Shown here piece after piece: positions 8,218-16,066 of a stretch of 37,717 nt of DNA (position 1 is the stretch's first letter; each line of letters opens with the position of its first letter). A model generated the notes under the pieces. It did not search any database. It saw only the letters and a program-made list of their open reading frames with translations, and was not told the origin of the DNA. The DNA comes from a virus, in IMG/VR virus record IMGVR_UViG_3300034375_007853, positions 1 to 37,717 of that record, one strand, 5' to 3'. The position numbers were made by a program, and so were the translations under genes.

Positions 8218-9076
8218 AAATAAATTAAGAATTGGTATAGTAGGTCATGGCTTTGTAGGTAGAGCAGTTGATTATGGCTTTGAAGTACGTAATGTTGAAA
8301 AGTTTTACGTTGATCCTAAATATGATACAAATATAGATGATCTCGTAGAATGGAAACCTAACTTAAGTTTTATATGTGTTCCTACTCCAATGATGAATGA
8401 TGGAACCATTGATGCAACTTCAGTTTATGATTCAGTATTTAAATTATTAAATCATGTTGATGGTGGTATTGTGATTAAATCAACGATTACACCAGAAGTT
8501 GTTGAAAGATTAGTTAAAAAAGCTGGAACACAAACTAAAATGAAAAAGCTTGTGTACAATCCAGAGTTTCTTACAGAAAAAAATGCAGAAGAGCAATTTA
8601 TTAATCCTAAATATCAAATTTTAGGTGGTCATAGAGAATCTACTGCGTCTGTACAAGAGATGTTCAGAACATATTCTAATGTAAATCGATGTGAATTTCA
8701 TCACATGGGTTTATTAGAAGCAAGCTTTGTTAAATATGCTTTAAATTGCTACTTAGCAACTAAAGTTACATTTTTCAATCAATTATATGATACATGTCAA
8801 ATGACAGGTTCTAACTTTAATATCATTACAAGAGCAATTGCTGCAGATGAAAGAGTTGGAAACACTCATATGAAAGTTCCTGGTTATGACAAAAAACGAG
8901 GATATGGAGGTGCATGTTTCCCAAAAGATGTAAAAGCATTTATGCATTTTGCTGAAGGAAATATGTCGCTCCTAAAAGAAGTAGACCGTATTAATAACAA
9001 TTATCGTAAAGATTACGACAAAGATGAAAGAGAGGTGGCCCAAAATGTCAATTATGGACAAACTGAAAAAGAATAG
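8210..9076 (+). CDS. UDP-glucose/GDP-mannose dehydrogenase-like, short form
   Basis: 288 aa NAD-dependent enzyme of the family that oxidises UDP-glucose or similar to the uronic acid. The Rossmann loop is GIVGHGFVG (residues 9-17), then ICVPTP, STITPE and NPEFLTEKNA. The catalytic cysteine is C236 in GGACFPKD, and K175 is in the central domain. Family members are usually 390-450 aa; this one ends soon after the catalytic Cys, so the C-terminal UDP-binding Rossmann domain is missing. No frameshift is visible and the stop overlaps the next gene, so it is likely a natural short version. It could supply a sugar acid for glycosylation, but loss of that domain makes this uncertain. Confidence 0.82.
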   Translation: MDKNKLRIGIVGHGFVGRAVDYGFEVRNVEKFYVDPKYDTNIDDLVEWKPNLSFICVPTPMMNDGTIDATSVYDSVFKLLNHVDGGIVIKSTITPEVVERLVKKAGTQTKMKKLVYNPEFLTEKNAEEQFINPKYQILGGHRESTASVQEMFRTYSNVNRCEFHHMGLLEASFVKYALNCYLATKVTFFNQLYDTCQMTGSNFNIITRAIAADERVGNTHMKVPGYDKKRGYGGACFPKDVKAFMHFAEGNMSLLKEVDRINNNYRKDYDKDEREVAQNVNYGQTEKE

Positions 9077-10088
9077 TAAAGTTAAATTCACAAACGTATT
9101 ATCAGAATCAGAGTTTTTTACTGAAAAAGAATTTACTCGAACTGATGTTCCTATGGTAAACGTTGCTTTATCTGGTGATATGGATAAAGGACTTACTGCA
9201 GGATTAACAGTGCTTGCTGGTCCAAGTAAACACTTTAAAACAAGTTTTGCGCTGCTTATGGCTTCTGCATATTTGAAGCAACATGATGATGCAGTATTAT
9301 TGTTTTATGATTCAGAGTTTGGTTCCCCACAATCTTACTTTGAAACTTTTGGTATTGATACTAGCAGAGTATTACACACACCTGTTACTAATGTTGAAGA
9401 GCTAAAGTTTGACTTAGTTCATCAATTAGAAGAGTTAGATAAAGGTGATAAAGTTATTGTTGTAATTGATTCTGTTGGTAACTTAGCATCGAAGAAAGAA
9501 TTAGAAGATGCATTGAATGAAAAATCAGTTGCTGATATGTCAAGAGCAAAAGCACTAAAAGGTTTATTTAGAATGGTAACACCATATCTACAAATGAAAA
9601 ATGTACCACTACTTGCAGTGAATCACACCTACAAAGAAATCGGTCTATTTCCAAAAGACGTTGTAAGTGGTGGTACAGGTATCTATTATTCTGCTGATAA
9701 TATTTGGATTGTAGGTCGAAGACAGAATAAGAAAGGAACAGAAGTCACTGGTTATGACTTCATAATAAATGTGGAGAAATCACGTTATGTTAAAGAAAAG
9801 TCAAAGATTCCTGTCTCAGTTTCTTGGGAAGGTGGTATCAGCCGTTGGTCTGGTCTTCTTGATATTGGTCTTGCCCTTGGGTTTGTTAATAAACCTAGTG
9901 CTGGATGGTATGTACGTACCAATCCGCAAACTGGTGAATCTGAAGACAAAAAATTCAGAGAAGCAGAAACAAACTCAATAGAGTTTTGGAATCCAATCTT
10001 AGATGAAACTAACTTTAAAGAGCAAGTAAAACAAGCTTATTCAATCAATGGAAGTAGTATAGAAATCGATATCGAAGAAGATGAGTAA
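9045..10088 (+). CDS. uvsX: UvsX recombinase (RecA-like)
   Basis: 347 aa strand-exchange protein for recombination-dependent replication and repair. Walker A reads AGPSKHFKTS (T4 UvsX has GPSKSFKSN), Walker B is VIVVIDSVGNL, and VPLLAVNHTYKEIG matches the loop L1 region. The acidic C-terminal tail (EIDIEEDE) is typical. I start at ATG 9045, because GAGGTGG at 9032-9038 is a good Shine-Dalgarno for it; an in-frame ATG at 9024 has none. It overlaps the dehydrogenase-like gene by 32 nt and the following oxygenase by 8 nt. Confidence 0.95.
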   Translation: MSIMDKLKKNSKVKFTNVLSESEFFTEKEFTRTDVPMVNVALSGDMDKGLTAGLTVLAGPSKHFKTSFALLMASAYLKQHDDAVLLFYDSEFGSPQSYFETFGIDTSRVLHTPVTNVEELKFDLVHQLEELDKGDKVIVVIDSVGNLASKKELEDALNEKSVADMSRAKALKGLFRMVTPYLQMKNVPLLAVNHTYKEIGLFPKDVVSGGTGIYYSADNIWIVGRRQNKKGTEVTGYDFIINVEKSRYVKEKSKIPVSVSWEGGISRWSGLLDIGLALGFVNKPSAGWYVRTNPQTGESEDKKFREAETNSIEFWNPILDETNFKEQVKQAYSINGSSIEIDIEEDE

Positions 10089-10803
10089 GAACATTCAGCA
10101 ATTCGATAAACCATGGAATCATCTCATCATTGATGATTGGTTAGATCAAGAAGATTTTGATCAAATCGTTGAATATGCAAAAGTGCATCAATCTAAAATT
10201 ACAATTGCATCGAGAACATGTGTAAAATATAATTGGTTCTTTGATTATACTGGAAAATTTATAAAGCTTAGAATAGTCGATGAGACAGCAAGATATCCAG
10301 AGTGGCTAGATAATGAATCACCAAAATGGCCAATGGAGTTCGGTGAACGTATGGCTAAAAAATACTATCGAGACATTCTAGATTTTAGAGTTAAATTAGG
10401 TTATAAAGACATTGCTGAATATCAACCAATGTTTACTATGACTTTAAGTTACTTCGACAAAAACTTCGATTATAGAAGGAGTCATACTGATGGTGTATGG
10501 AAATTATTTTCAAGTACACTATACGTATCAGAACAAAATGAAGGAACTACAATGACGAGTGATCGTTACTCTGAAGATTATGTAACTGTGCCTTGGAAAC
10601 AAAATAGATTGCATTGTTTTGTCAGAGATTTAGAAAATACTTGGCATAATTATAAGGCTGACGGAATAAACGAAAGAGTAACGATCAACTTTTGCTTGAG
10701 ACCTAATGAGTTTTGGAGTTGGGGAGAATCTTGGCCTCATGGAATCAAATCTTCTCCAGGAGAAGGTGTTTTAGAAAAATATTTTGAGAAGAAAGATGAT
10801 TAA
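10081..10803 (+). CDS. 2OG-Fe(II) oxygenase
   Basis: 240 aa. The iron triad is visible as H135-x-D137 (SHTDGVWK) and H189 (ENTWHNYKAD), with R199 as the 2OG-binding residue (ERVTINF). This is the prolyl-4-hydroxylase-like layout seen in many T4-like marine phage proteins. The substrate is unknown. It overlaps uvsX by 8 nt and the next gene by 8 nt, so it belongs to the same operon. Confidence 0.75.
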   Translation: MSKNIQQFDKPWNHLIIDDWLDQEDFDQIVEYAKVHQSKITIASRTCVKYNWFFDYTGKFIKLRIVDETARYPEWLDNESPKWPMEFGERMAKKYYRDILDFRVKLGYKDIAEYQPMFTMTLSYFDKNFDYRRSHTDGVWKLFSSTLYVSEQNEGTTMTSDRYSEDYVTVPWKQNRLHCFVRDLENTWHNYKADGINERVTINFCLRPNEFWSWGESWPHGIKSSPGEGVLEKYFEKKDD

Positions 10804-11116
10804 TATTGATAAAGTAAGCGAAAACGTACATTATGAAATGATACCTGCATCAGATACTGATAATGATCAAGCATGGGATATTAGAATACTTGAAGGTGAT
10901 TTTACTGAAAGTGTTATACGATTTGGTAATGTTGGATTTAACGAAGAAAAAGATTGTTTAACATTTAATTTTAAATTAATAAATTCTCCAGACGACGATC
11001 TGACTGAAGAGAATTTGTTCTTACAACAATTTGCTGGTGCTATATTAGAAGACATATTAGAAAAAGCAGTTGCAGATGGCTCAGCAGTAATTAAAGAAAA
11101 AGGTAGTTTAGCATGA
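10796..11116 (+). CDS. Conserved small protein of unknown function
   Basis: 106 aa, acidic, predicted mixed alpha/beta, no motif I recognise. The start at ATG 10796 is supported by GAGAAGAAAG just upstream; an in-frame TTG at 10784 is less likely. It overlaps both neighbours, so it is part of the uvsX-kinase operon. No signal peptide or membrane helix. Confidence 0.6.
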   Translation: MINIDKVSENVHYEMIPASDTDNDQAWDIRILEGDFTESVIRFGNVGFNEEKDCLTFNFKLINSPDDDLTEENLFLQQFAGAILEDILEKAVADGSAVIKEKGSLA

Positions 11117-11553
11117 AAGGAAAAATATTAGTAATGGGTCTGCCTGGTGCAGGTAAAACGTGGTTAGCAGAAAGACTAGCTGTTGAATGGCAATGTGCTT
11201 GGTTTAATGCTGATAGAGTAAGAGCTATGGCAAATGATTGGGAGTTCTCTCCAGAAGCAAGAATAAGACAAGCAGAAAGAATGAGAAACATTGCCGACTT
11301 TGAAAAGAGCAAAGGACGAAGAGTCATATGTGATTTTGTTTGCCCTACAAGAGAAACAAGAGAAACATTCGATGCTGATTATGTTATCTATCTTGACACT
11401 ATTAAAGAAGGTCGATTTGAAGATACAAATAAAATGTTTGAATCACCTGTAGGTTATGAAGGTAACATGTGGCGAGTAGACAAATTTTATTCTGACGACG
11501 AAATCAAAGAGATGGCTAGAAAAATTAGTCATATTATAGATGCAGTCAGTTAG
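11113..11553 (+). CDS. P-loop kinase (APS-kinase-like)
   Basis: 146 aa. Walker A is MGLPGAGKTWLAERLA (residues 8-23), followed by FNADRVR and VICDFVCPTRETRE, a pattern shared with adenylylsulfate kinases (CysC) and related small kinases. The usual lid arginines are not obvious. It starts within the preceding gene (ATGA overlap) and overlaps the DUF2061 gene. DUF2061 proteins occur next to CysC-like kinases elsewhere, as I recall, and the third gene is a nucleotidyltransferase, so the three may form a unit. Whether the substrate is APS or another nucleotide or sugar cannot be decided. Confidence 0.65.
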   Translation: MKGKILVMGLPGAGKTWLAERLAVEWQCAWFNADRVRAMANDWEFSPEARIRQAERMRNIADFEKSKGRRVICDFVCPTRETRETFDADYVIYLDTIKEGRFEDTNKMFESPVGYEGNMWRVDKFYSDDEIKEMARKISHIIDAVS

Positions 11554-11734
11554 AATATCAATTTATAAGACTTTGACATGGAGAGTGTTAGCAACTGTTG
11601 TGACATTCTGTGTGGCATATTTTATAACAGGTAATACTGTTGCAAGTCTCAGTATCATGGGTATTGATGGTGTGATTAAGATGGTATTTTATTATTTACA
11701 TGAGAGATTTTGGAATCTCGGAGGAGAACTATAA
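11540..11734 (+). CDS. DUF2061 membrane protein
   Basis: 64 aa. It carries the DUF2061 signature: YKTLTWRVLATVVTF near the N-terminus, a central ITGN, and KMVFYYLHERFWN at the C-terminus. Two hydrophobic segments are likely (residues about 15-30 and 34-52). The family's function is unknown. It is sandwiched with overlaps between the kinase and the nucleotidyltransferase. Confidence 0.8.
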   Translation: MQSVRISIYKTLTWRVLATVVTFCVAYFITGNTVASLSIMGIDGVIKMVFYYLHERFWNLGGEL

Positions 11735-12123
11735 TGGATTGGTCAAGACCAACAGTTCAAATGCTAGGCAGATGGCAGCCATGGCACGATGGACACACAG
11801 AACTATTTAAAAGATGCCACGATAAAACAGGACAAGTTGCTATCATGGTAAGAGATGTTGGTGGTAAGAGTGCAATGGTAAAAGGACAAGAGGATAATCC
11901 TTTCGTATTTAGCGACGTAAGACGAAGAATTGAAAGTCGTTTAGTACAAGAAGGTTATGTTCCTGATGAGGACTTTGAAGTTATGCTTGTACCTAATATT
12001 GTTGATATTAGTTATGGTCGTGGTGTAGGTTATACATTTACAGAACATGATCTTGGTACAAAAGTACATGATATCAGTGCAACTAAAATACGAGAAGGAA
12101 TGCGTGAAAGAGGCGAATTATAA
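11734..12123 (+). CDS. Cytidylyltransferase-like nucleotidyltransferase
   Basis: 129 aa. The HxGH family motif appears as GRWQPWHDGH near residue 12, and ISATKIRE at the C-terminus corresponds to the ISxTxxR motif. Together these define the nucleotidylyltransferase superfamily (NMN, FMN, pantetheine-phosphate and glycerol-phosphate types). GRxQPxHxGH is most like NMN adenylyltransferases of the NadM/NadR kind, but the substrate is not certain. The start is at 11734 with GGAGGAG upstream. It completes the kinase-DUF2061-nucleotidyltransferase cassette. Confidence 0.75.
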   Translation: MDWSRPTVQMLGRWQPWHDGHTELFKRCHDKTGQVAIMVRDVGGKSAMVKGQEDNPFVFSDVRRRIESRLVQEGYVPDEDFEVMLVPNIVDISYGRGVGYTFTEHDLGTKVHDISATKIREGMRERGEL

Positions 12124-12124
12124 T

Positions 12125-12153
12125 TGTACATATGAATTTACTTGTGGTAGAAT
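12125..12153 (+). promoter_or_regulatory. Promoter of gene 41 (TGTACA-17-TAGAAT)
   Basis: TGTACA (12125-12130) and TAGAAT (12148-12153), 17 nt apart. The 20 bases at 12137-12156 are identical to those in front of gene 43. The predicted start (about 12160) is next to the ATG at 12162. AGGAG at 12154-12158 could also serve as a Shine-Dalgarno if transcription starts further upstream. Confidence 0.7.
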
Positions 12154-12161
12154 AGGAGTCT

Positions 12162-13559
12162 ATGAATATAAATCTTGAACAAACAATTTTAAAGAATATG
12201 CTTACAGATGAAAAGTATATGCGCAAAGTATTACCTTTTATCAAACCTGATTATTTTGAAGGTGTATATCGACAATTGTTCAAAGAAGCTGGCAAATTTG
12301 TTGCTAAGTACAATAAACTCCCTAATCTTGAAACGTTTAAAATAGAAATAGATGAATCTACTGCATTTAGTGAAGAGCACTATAAACATGCAATTGAAAT
12401 ACTACCACTCATTTTTGAATCAGACAAAACAGATCAAGCTTGGTTAATCGATCAAACTGAGAAATGGTGTCAAGATCGTGCTATTCATAACGCGATCATG
12501 GAATCAATTACGATTATTGATGGTAAGCATCAAAAGCTAACGAAAAATGCTTTACCTGATTTATTAACTAAAGCGTTGGCAGTGTCGTTTGATACCAATG
12601 TTGGTCACGACTACTTAGAAAATGTAGATGAACGATATGATTTTTATCATGAGCAAGAGGATCGGATTCCATTTGATTTGGAATATTTCAATCTGATCAC
12701 AAAGGGAGGGCTACCGAATAAGACCCTCAATATCGTTCTAGCAGGGACTGGCGTAGGTAAATCGTTATTTATGTGCCACTGCGCTGCCAACGTCCTAACA
12801 CAAGGTCGAAATGTTCTTTATATTACCATGGAAATGGCAGAGGAACGTATCGCTGAAAGAATAGATGCTAACTTACTTGATATACCTATCAGTCAAATTG
12901 AAAATCTTGCAAAAGATGACTATACCAATAGAGTACAAAACATAGGTCAAAGAACCAATGGTAAACTTATCATCAAAGAATATCCAACAGGTTCAGCAAA
13001 TGTATCTCACTTCAGAGCATTACTCAATGAACTTAAACTAAAGAAAAACTTTATACCTGAAGTTATATTCGTCGATTACCTTAATATTTGTGCTTCATCA
13101 AGAATGAAATCTATCGGAGGTGCAATCAACACGTATTCTTATATCAAAGCAATTGCAGAAGAAATGAGAGGATTAGCAGTTGAATTTAATGTACCTATTA
13201 TGTCTGCTACTCAAACAACAAGAACAGGTTACAGTAGCTCTGATCCAGGTCTTGAGGATACTTCAGAATCTTTCGGTCTGCCTGCTACAGCAGATTTAAT
13301 GTTTGCTATCGTATCCAATGAAGAGTTAGATAGATCTAATCAGATACTAGTAAAACAATTAAAGAATAGATATAATGATCCAACACAATACAAAAGATTT
13401 GTTGTAGGTGTAGATCGATCTAGAATGAAACTAAAGAATATCGTTGACGCAGAAAAAAATCTTGTTAACGATCAGCCTGAAGATACTGGACCTGTATTTG
13501 ATAATAGTAAATATGCAGAACGCCAGAGATCAGATAAATTAAAATCATTAGTGGTATAA
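12162..13559 (+). CDS. 41: Replicative DNA helicase (T4 gp41/DnaB-like)
   Basis: 465 aa hexameric 5'-3' helicase. The N-terminal DnaB-like helical domain covers roughly residues 1-150. The RecA-fold domain has Walker A GTGVGKS (195-201), YITMEMAEERIAERIDANLL (the DnaB H1a/H2 region), Walker B VIFVDYLNI, and a sensor-like MSATQTTR. The short C-terminal tail is poorly conserved. It acts at the fork with polymerase 43 and a primase. Its promoter shares an exact 20-nt block with that of gene 43, so the two are probably co-regulated. Confidence 0.96.
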   Translation: MNINLEQTILKNMLTDEKYMRKVLPFIKPDYFEGVYRQLFKEAGKFVAKYNKLPNLETFKIEIDESTAFSEEHYKHAIEILPLIFESDKTDQAWLIDQTEKWCQDRAIHNAIMESITIIDGKHQKLTKNALPDLLTKALAVSFDTNVGHDYLENVDERYDFYHEQEDRIPFDLEYFNLITKGGLPNKTLNIVLAGTGVGKSLFMCHCAANVLTQGRNVLYITMEMAEERIAERIDANLLDIPISQIENLAKDDYTNRVQNIGQRTNGKLIIKEYPTGSANVSHFRALLNELKLKKNFIPEVIFVDYLNICASSRMKSIGGAINTYSYIKAIAEEMRGLAVEFNVPIMSATQTTRTGYSSSDPGLEDTSESFGLPATADLMFAIVSNEELDRSNQILVKQLKNRYNDPTQYKRFVVGVDRSRMKLKNIVDAEKNLVNDQPEDTGPVFDNSKYAERQRSDKLKSLVV

Positions 13560-13562
13560 ATA
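13555..13562 (+). promoter_or_regulatory. Late promoter TATAAATA
   Basis: Exact T4-type late promoter box, overlapping the stop codon of gene 41. It ends 4 nt before the ATG at 13567, so the mRNA would begin at or just after the start codon. No Shine-Dalgarno lies between. Confidence 0.75.
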
Positions 13563-13566
13563 TAGC

Positions 13567-13800
13567 ATGACTCCCTTAGATTATACATTATTTACTCTAC
13601 TTTGTATGATTGGTGCATACTGGTGGGGTTGGAAAAAAGGTGACTGGTCAGGATCAGTTGGTATGACACATAAATTTCTAAAAGCCTTACATGAGATGGG
13701 AATATCTTGTGAAGTCGAAGGCAGAGATGTCTATATTATTTCAGCAGTTTTAGATAAAAAAATAAGAGTTGAGAGAGATGACGACGGAACAGACTTTTAA
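13567..13800 (+). CDS. Small membrane-anchored protein
   Basis: 77 aa. One N-terminal hydrophobic helix (about residues 6-22, LFTLLCMIGAYWWGW), then a soluble tail of about 50 residues. Not recognised. It follows a late promoter at leaderless distance and opens the late operon that leads to the cell-wall hydrolase. Its 3' end overlaps the next small gene by 23 nt. Confidence 0.55.
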   Translation: MTPLDYTLFTLLCMIGAYWWGWKKGDWSGSVGMTHKFLKALHEMGISCEVEGRDVYIISAVLDKKIRVERDDDGTDF

Positions 13801-13933
13801 AGAATTAGAAGAAGCATTTGGTGATGGATATACATGCACAAAAGTGATACGTGACGATGGCACAGTCGCAATACAGTGTACAAAAAATGAGCGAAATACA
13901 GATAAACAATCAGAAGTTCTTACAGAAACTTGA
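13778..13933 (+). CDS. Small soluble protein, unknown
   Basis: 51 aa, starting MTTEQTFKELEEAFGDGY. It overlaps the preceding gene by 23 nt and the following oxygenase by 47 nt. GAGAGAG just upstream could act as a ribosome binding site. No recognisable motif. It is supported only by the packing and a plausible ribosome site. Confidence 0.4.
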   Translation: MTTEQTFKELEEAFGDGYTCTKVIRDDGTVAIQCTKNERNTDKQSEVLTET

Positions 13934-14567
13934 AGATCTAAAGAACGATTTCCTTAATAAGCCTAATTATAACGATAAAAAATATCGTGTATCTAGTGCT
14001 AACTGGAATAAATGCAACGTAGAAGATTTCTATTGTGGTAGAACGTATTTAGATCACATGTTAAGAAATCAAGATGCCCATCCAGGATATCCTGAAGAGC
14101 ACATGGCTCAACCTATAGCACACATGGTAAGAATAGATCCAGATATATGGACTGATTATAGGGATAAAGCAAGAACAGAATTTTGCATAGATATAGGTGC
14201 ACAACATGCAGCTCTTACAAATTATTATCCTCCTGGAGGTTTTGTAGGATGGCACACTAATTGGGATGCATGTTGTTATCAAGTATTGTTTACTTGGTCA
14301 CGAACTGGCGATGGTTATTTTCGATACTATGATAAAGAAAATGATGAAATGATTACAATCGAAGATAAACCTGGCTGGCAAGCACGTCACTTCTATTTCG
14401 GTAGAAAGGACGAAATTAAATACCATTGCTGGCATTCAGCATATACATGGTCAGAGCGAATCACGCTCGCTTATAAGTTTGATAATGGTGGTATGGAATC
14501 TGCACATAATAAGACTGCGATTCTTTTAAGAGATCAACTTATAGAGGAGATAGAATCAGATGAATAA
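13887..14567 (+). CDS. 2OG-Fe(II) oxygenase-like, H-x-N variant
   Basis: 226 aa. The likely iron-binding region reads FVGWHTNWDACC, giving H123-x-N125 instead of the usual H-x-D. The distal histidine is H183 (HCWHSAYTW) and the 2OG arginine R191 (SERITLAY). D127 two residues later might compensate. The substrate is unknown. I start at ATG 13887, since MSEIQINNQ resembles a natural N-terminus; ATG 13857 and GTG 13851 are in-frame alternatives. It overlaps the SleB-type gene by 8 nt and so is probably expressed late. Confidence 0.65.
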   Translation: MSEIQINNQKFLQKLEDLKNDFLNKPNYNDKKYRVSSANWNKCNVEDFYCGRTYLDHMLRNQDAHPGYPEEHMAQPIAHMVRIDPDIWTDYRDKARTEFCIDIGAQHAALTNYYPPGGFVGWHTNWDACCYQVLFTWSRTGDGYFRYYDKENDEMITIEDKPGWQARHFYFGRKDEIKYHCWHSAYTWSERITLAYKFDNGGMESAHNKTAILLRDQLIEEIESDE

Positions 14568-15174
14568 AAACGATATTTTTATATTCATGTCAGGAATGAT
14601 TACACTTGTGTTTATTTACTTTTTAATGATAATAGACGCAAAATTAAATAGTGCAAGGGGTGATACACTTGTACCTGAACCATTACCTACAGAATCACTT
14701 ATTATGGTACACGATACAGAAACAGATGAAATAGTAGAAGTACCATTTTATGATGTTCCTGTTGAAGTACCATTATACACACCAGATACTTTAGAATGTA
14801 TGGCACTTAACATATATCATGAAGCAAGAGGTGATAACTACGCTGGTAAAGTCGCAGTGTCAGATGTAGTTTTAAATCGTGTAAACGATACACGTTATCC
14901 AAATAACATTTGTGATGTAATATACCAAGGTGGAGAAGAAAGAGGACGATGTCACTTCTCATGGTACTGTGACGGACGTTCTGATACACCCTTCGATGAT
15001 ATTGCTTGGCAAGAAGCTGAGATGATTGCAAGAGAAGTATTAGAGAATGATAAAGGATTGACTGAAGGTGCAACTCATTATCATGCATATACTATACGAC
15101 CTGATTGGGTTGATGATAGAGGAATGCAGATGGTTGGACGTATTGGCGATCATGTATTTTATAGGTGGAATTAA
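14560..15174 (+). CDS. Cell-wall hydrolase, SleB/Hydrolase_2 type (endolysin candidate)
   Basis: 204 aa. An N-terminal hydrophobic helix (about residues 6-25) is followed by a linker and a SleB-type domain from about residue 78. ECMALNIYHEARGD contains the catalytic glutamate E88, and VVLNRV, CHFSWYCDG, GATHYHA and IGDHVFYR are the conserved blocks. The family cleaves peptidoglycan glycan strands. The single N-terminal helix suggests a membrane-tethered or signal-anchor-release lysin, which would not need a classical holin for export. It lies in a late operon, as expected for lysis, with small membrane proteins both upstream and downstream. Confidence 0.85.
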   Translation: MNKNDIFIFMSGMITLVFIYFLMIIDAKLNSARGDTLVPEPLPTESLIMVHDTETDEIVEVPFYDVPVEVPLYTPDTLECMALNIYHEARGDNYAGKVAVSDVVLNRVNDTRYPNNICDVIYQGGEERGRCHFSWYCDGRSDTPFDDIAWQEAEMIAREVLENDKGLTEGATHYHAYTIRPDWVDDRGMQMVGRIGDHVFYRWN

Positions 15175-15837
15175 TTGTTTGATATAAATTTAATTGAATT
15201 ACCTGAAGTTAAACAGGTAAATGAAGATGGAACTCGTTATTATACTGATGGTGGTGAAAAGAAATATCCATCAGTAACAACTATTTTAGGTGCTGATCCA
15301 GAAAAACTTAAAAGTATAGCTCAATGGAGAGAAAGAGTAGGCGATGAAGAGGCAAATAGAATATCTACTCAAGCTGCAGGAAGAGGAACAAGAACTCACG
15401 CACTAATTGAATCATATATTATGAACGAAGAATTACCTGATTCAATGCCAGATGCTCAAGGTTATTTCTTAGCTATGAAAAATACCATTGATAGTTATGT
15501 AAACAACATCAGAGTTGTAGAAGGAAAAATGTTATCAGATCATCTGCGATGCGCGGGTACAGTTGACTGCATTGCTGAATATAGAGGTGAAATGGCAATT
15601 ATAGATTGGAAAACTTCTAATCGCATGAAGAGAAAATCTGAGAATGCTATGCAAGGTTATTTTAAACAAGCTGCAGCTTATGCAGTTATGTTTGAAGAAA
15701 ATACAAAAATACCTGTTAAAAAACTTGTAATAATTATGTCTACATCGAACGGAGAATGTCAATTATTTGTAGAAGATAGAGATTCTTGGATAGATAAGTT
15801 TATTGAGATGAGAGACTATTACGAGAGTATACAGTGA
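15175..15837 (+). CDS. PD-(D/E)XK nuclease (RecB/Cas4-like)
   Basis: 220 aa. The order KYPSVTTIL, GRGTRTHALIE, CAGTVDCIAEY and AIIDWKTS is typical of phage RecB-family exonucleases. H in RTHALIE, D in GTVD and D-x-K in IIDWKT form the active site. The start codon is TTG, directly abutting the stop of the hydrolase gene; AGGTGG upstream is its ribosome site. It probably degrades or processes DNA ends during recombination or packaging. Confidence 0.85.
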   Translation: MFDINLIELPEVKQVNEDGTRYYTDGGEKKYPSVTTILGADPEKLKSIAQWRERVGDEEANRISTQAAGRGTRTHALIESYIMNEELPDSMPDAQGYFLAMKNTIDSYVNNIRVVEGKMLSDHLRCAGTVDCIAEYRGEMAIIDWKTSNRMKRKSENAMQGYFKQAAAYAVMFEENTKIPVKKLVIIMSTSNGECQLFVEDRDSWIDKFIEMRDYYESIQ

Positions 15838-15900
15838 AAAACTTAAAAAGTATATATACTATAGTGAAACGGAGGGGAGAGACAGATATCCTTTAATATT

Positions 15901-16050
15901 ATGGCACAAAAATCTTTAAAATACGTATCTACTGTATTCAGTACACCTAAGAAAACTTCTATTGCAACCGCAGATATTATGGTTAAGAAATCTTCTATGA
16001 ATAAAAACAAAAGAAGATCTTATAAAGCATATAGAGGACAAGGCAAATAA
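15901..16050 (+). CDS. Small basic protein
   Basis: 49 aa, very rich in Lys, Ser and Arg (begins MAQKSLKYVSTVF, ends RRSYKAYRGQGK), so it may bind nucleic acid. A strong GGAGGGGAG lies at 15871-15879, but about 20 nt from the ATG, which is too far for normal use. A TATATATACTATAG tract at 15851-15864 could carry a -10 box. Not recognised. Confidence 0.5.
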   Translation: MAQKSLKYVSTVFSTPKKTSIATADIMVKKSSMNKNKRRSYKAYRGQGK

Positions 16051-16053
16051 TTA

Positions 16054-16061
16054 TATAAATA
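16054..16061 (+). promoter_or_regulatory. Late promoter TATAAATA
   Basis: Exact late box ending 5 nt before the ATG of the TonB-like gene at 16067. No Shine-Dalgarno is present. The predicted transcript starts at the initiation codon. Confidence 0.78.
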
Positions 16062-16066
16062 TCTTT

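Noticed and set aside
9769-9981. 70-codon plus-strand ORF inside uvsX
   Set aside because: Out-of-frame ORF nested in a conserved gene, with no independent support.
11734-12123. Annotation as ATP sulfurylase to pair with the APS-kinase-like gene
   Set aside because: The motif GRWQPWHDGH and the 129 aa length fit small cytidylyltransferase-type enzymes. ATP sulfurylases are much longer and carry a QxRNPxHxxH motif.
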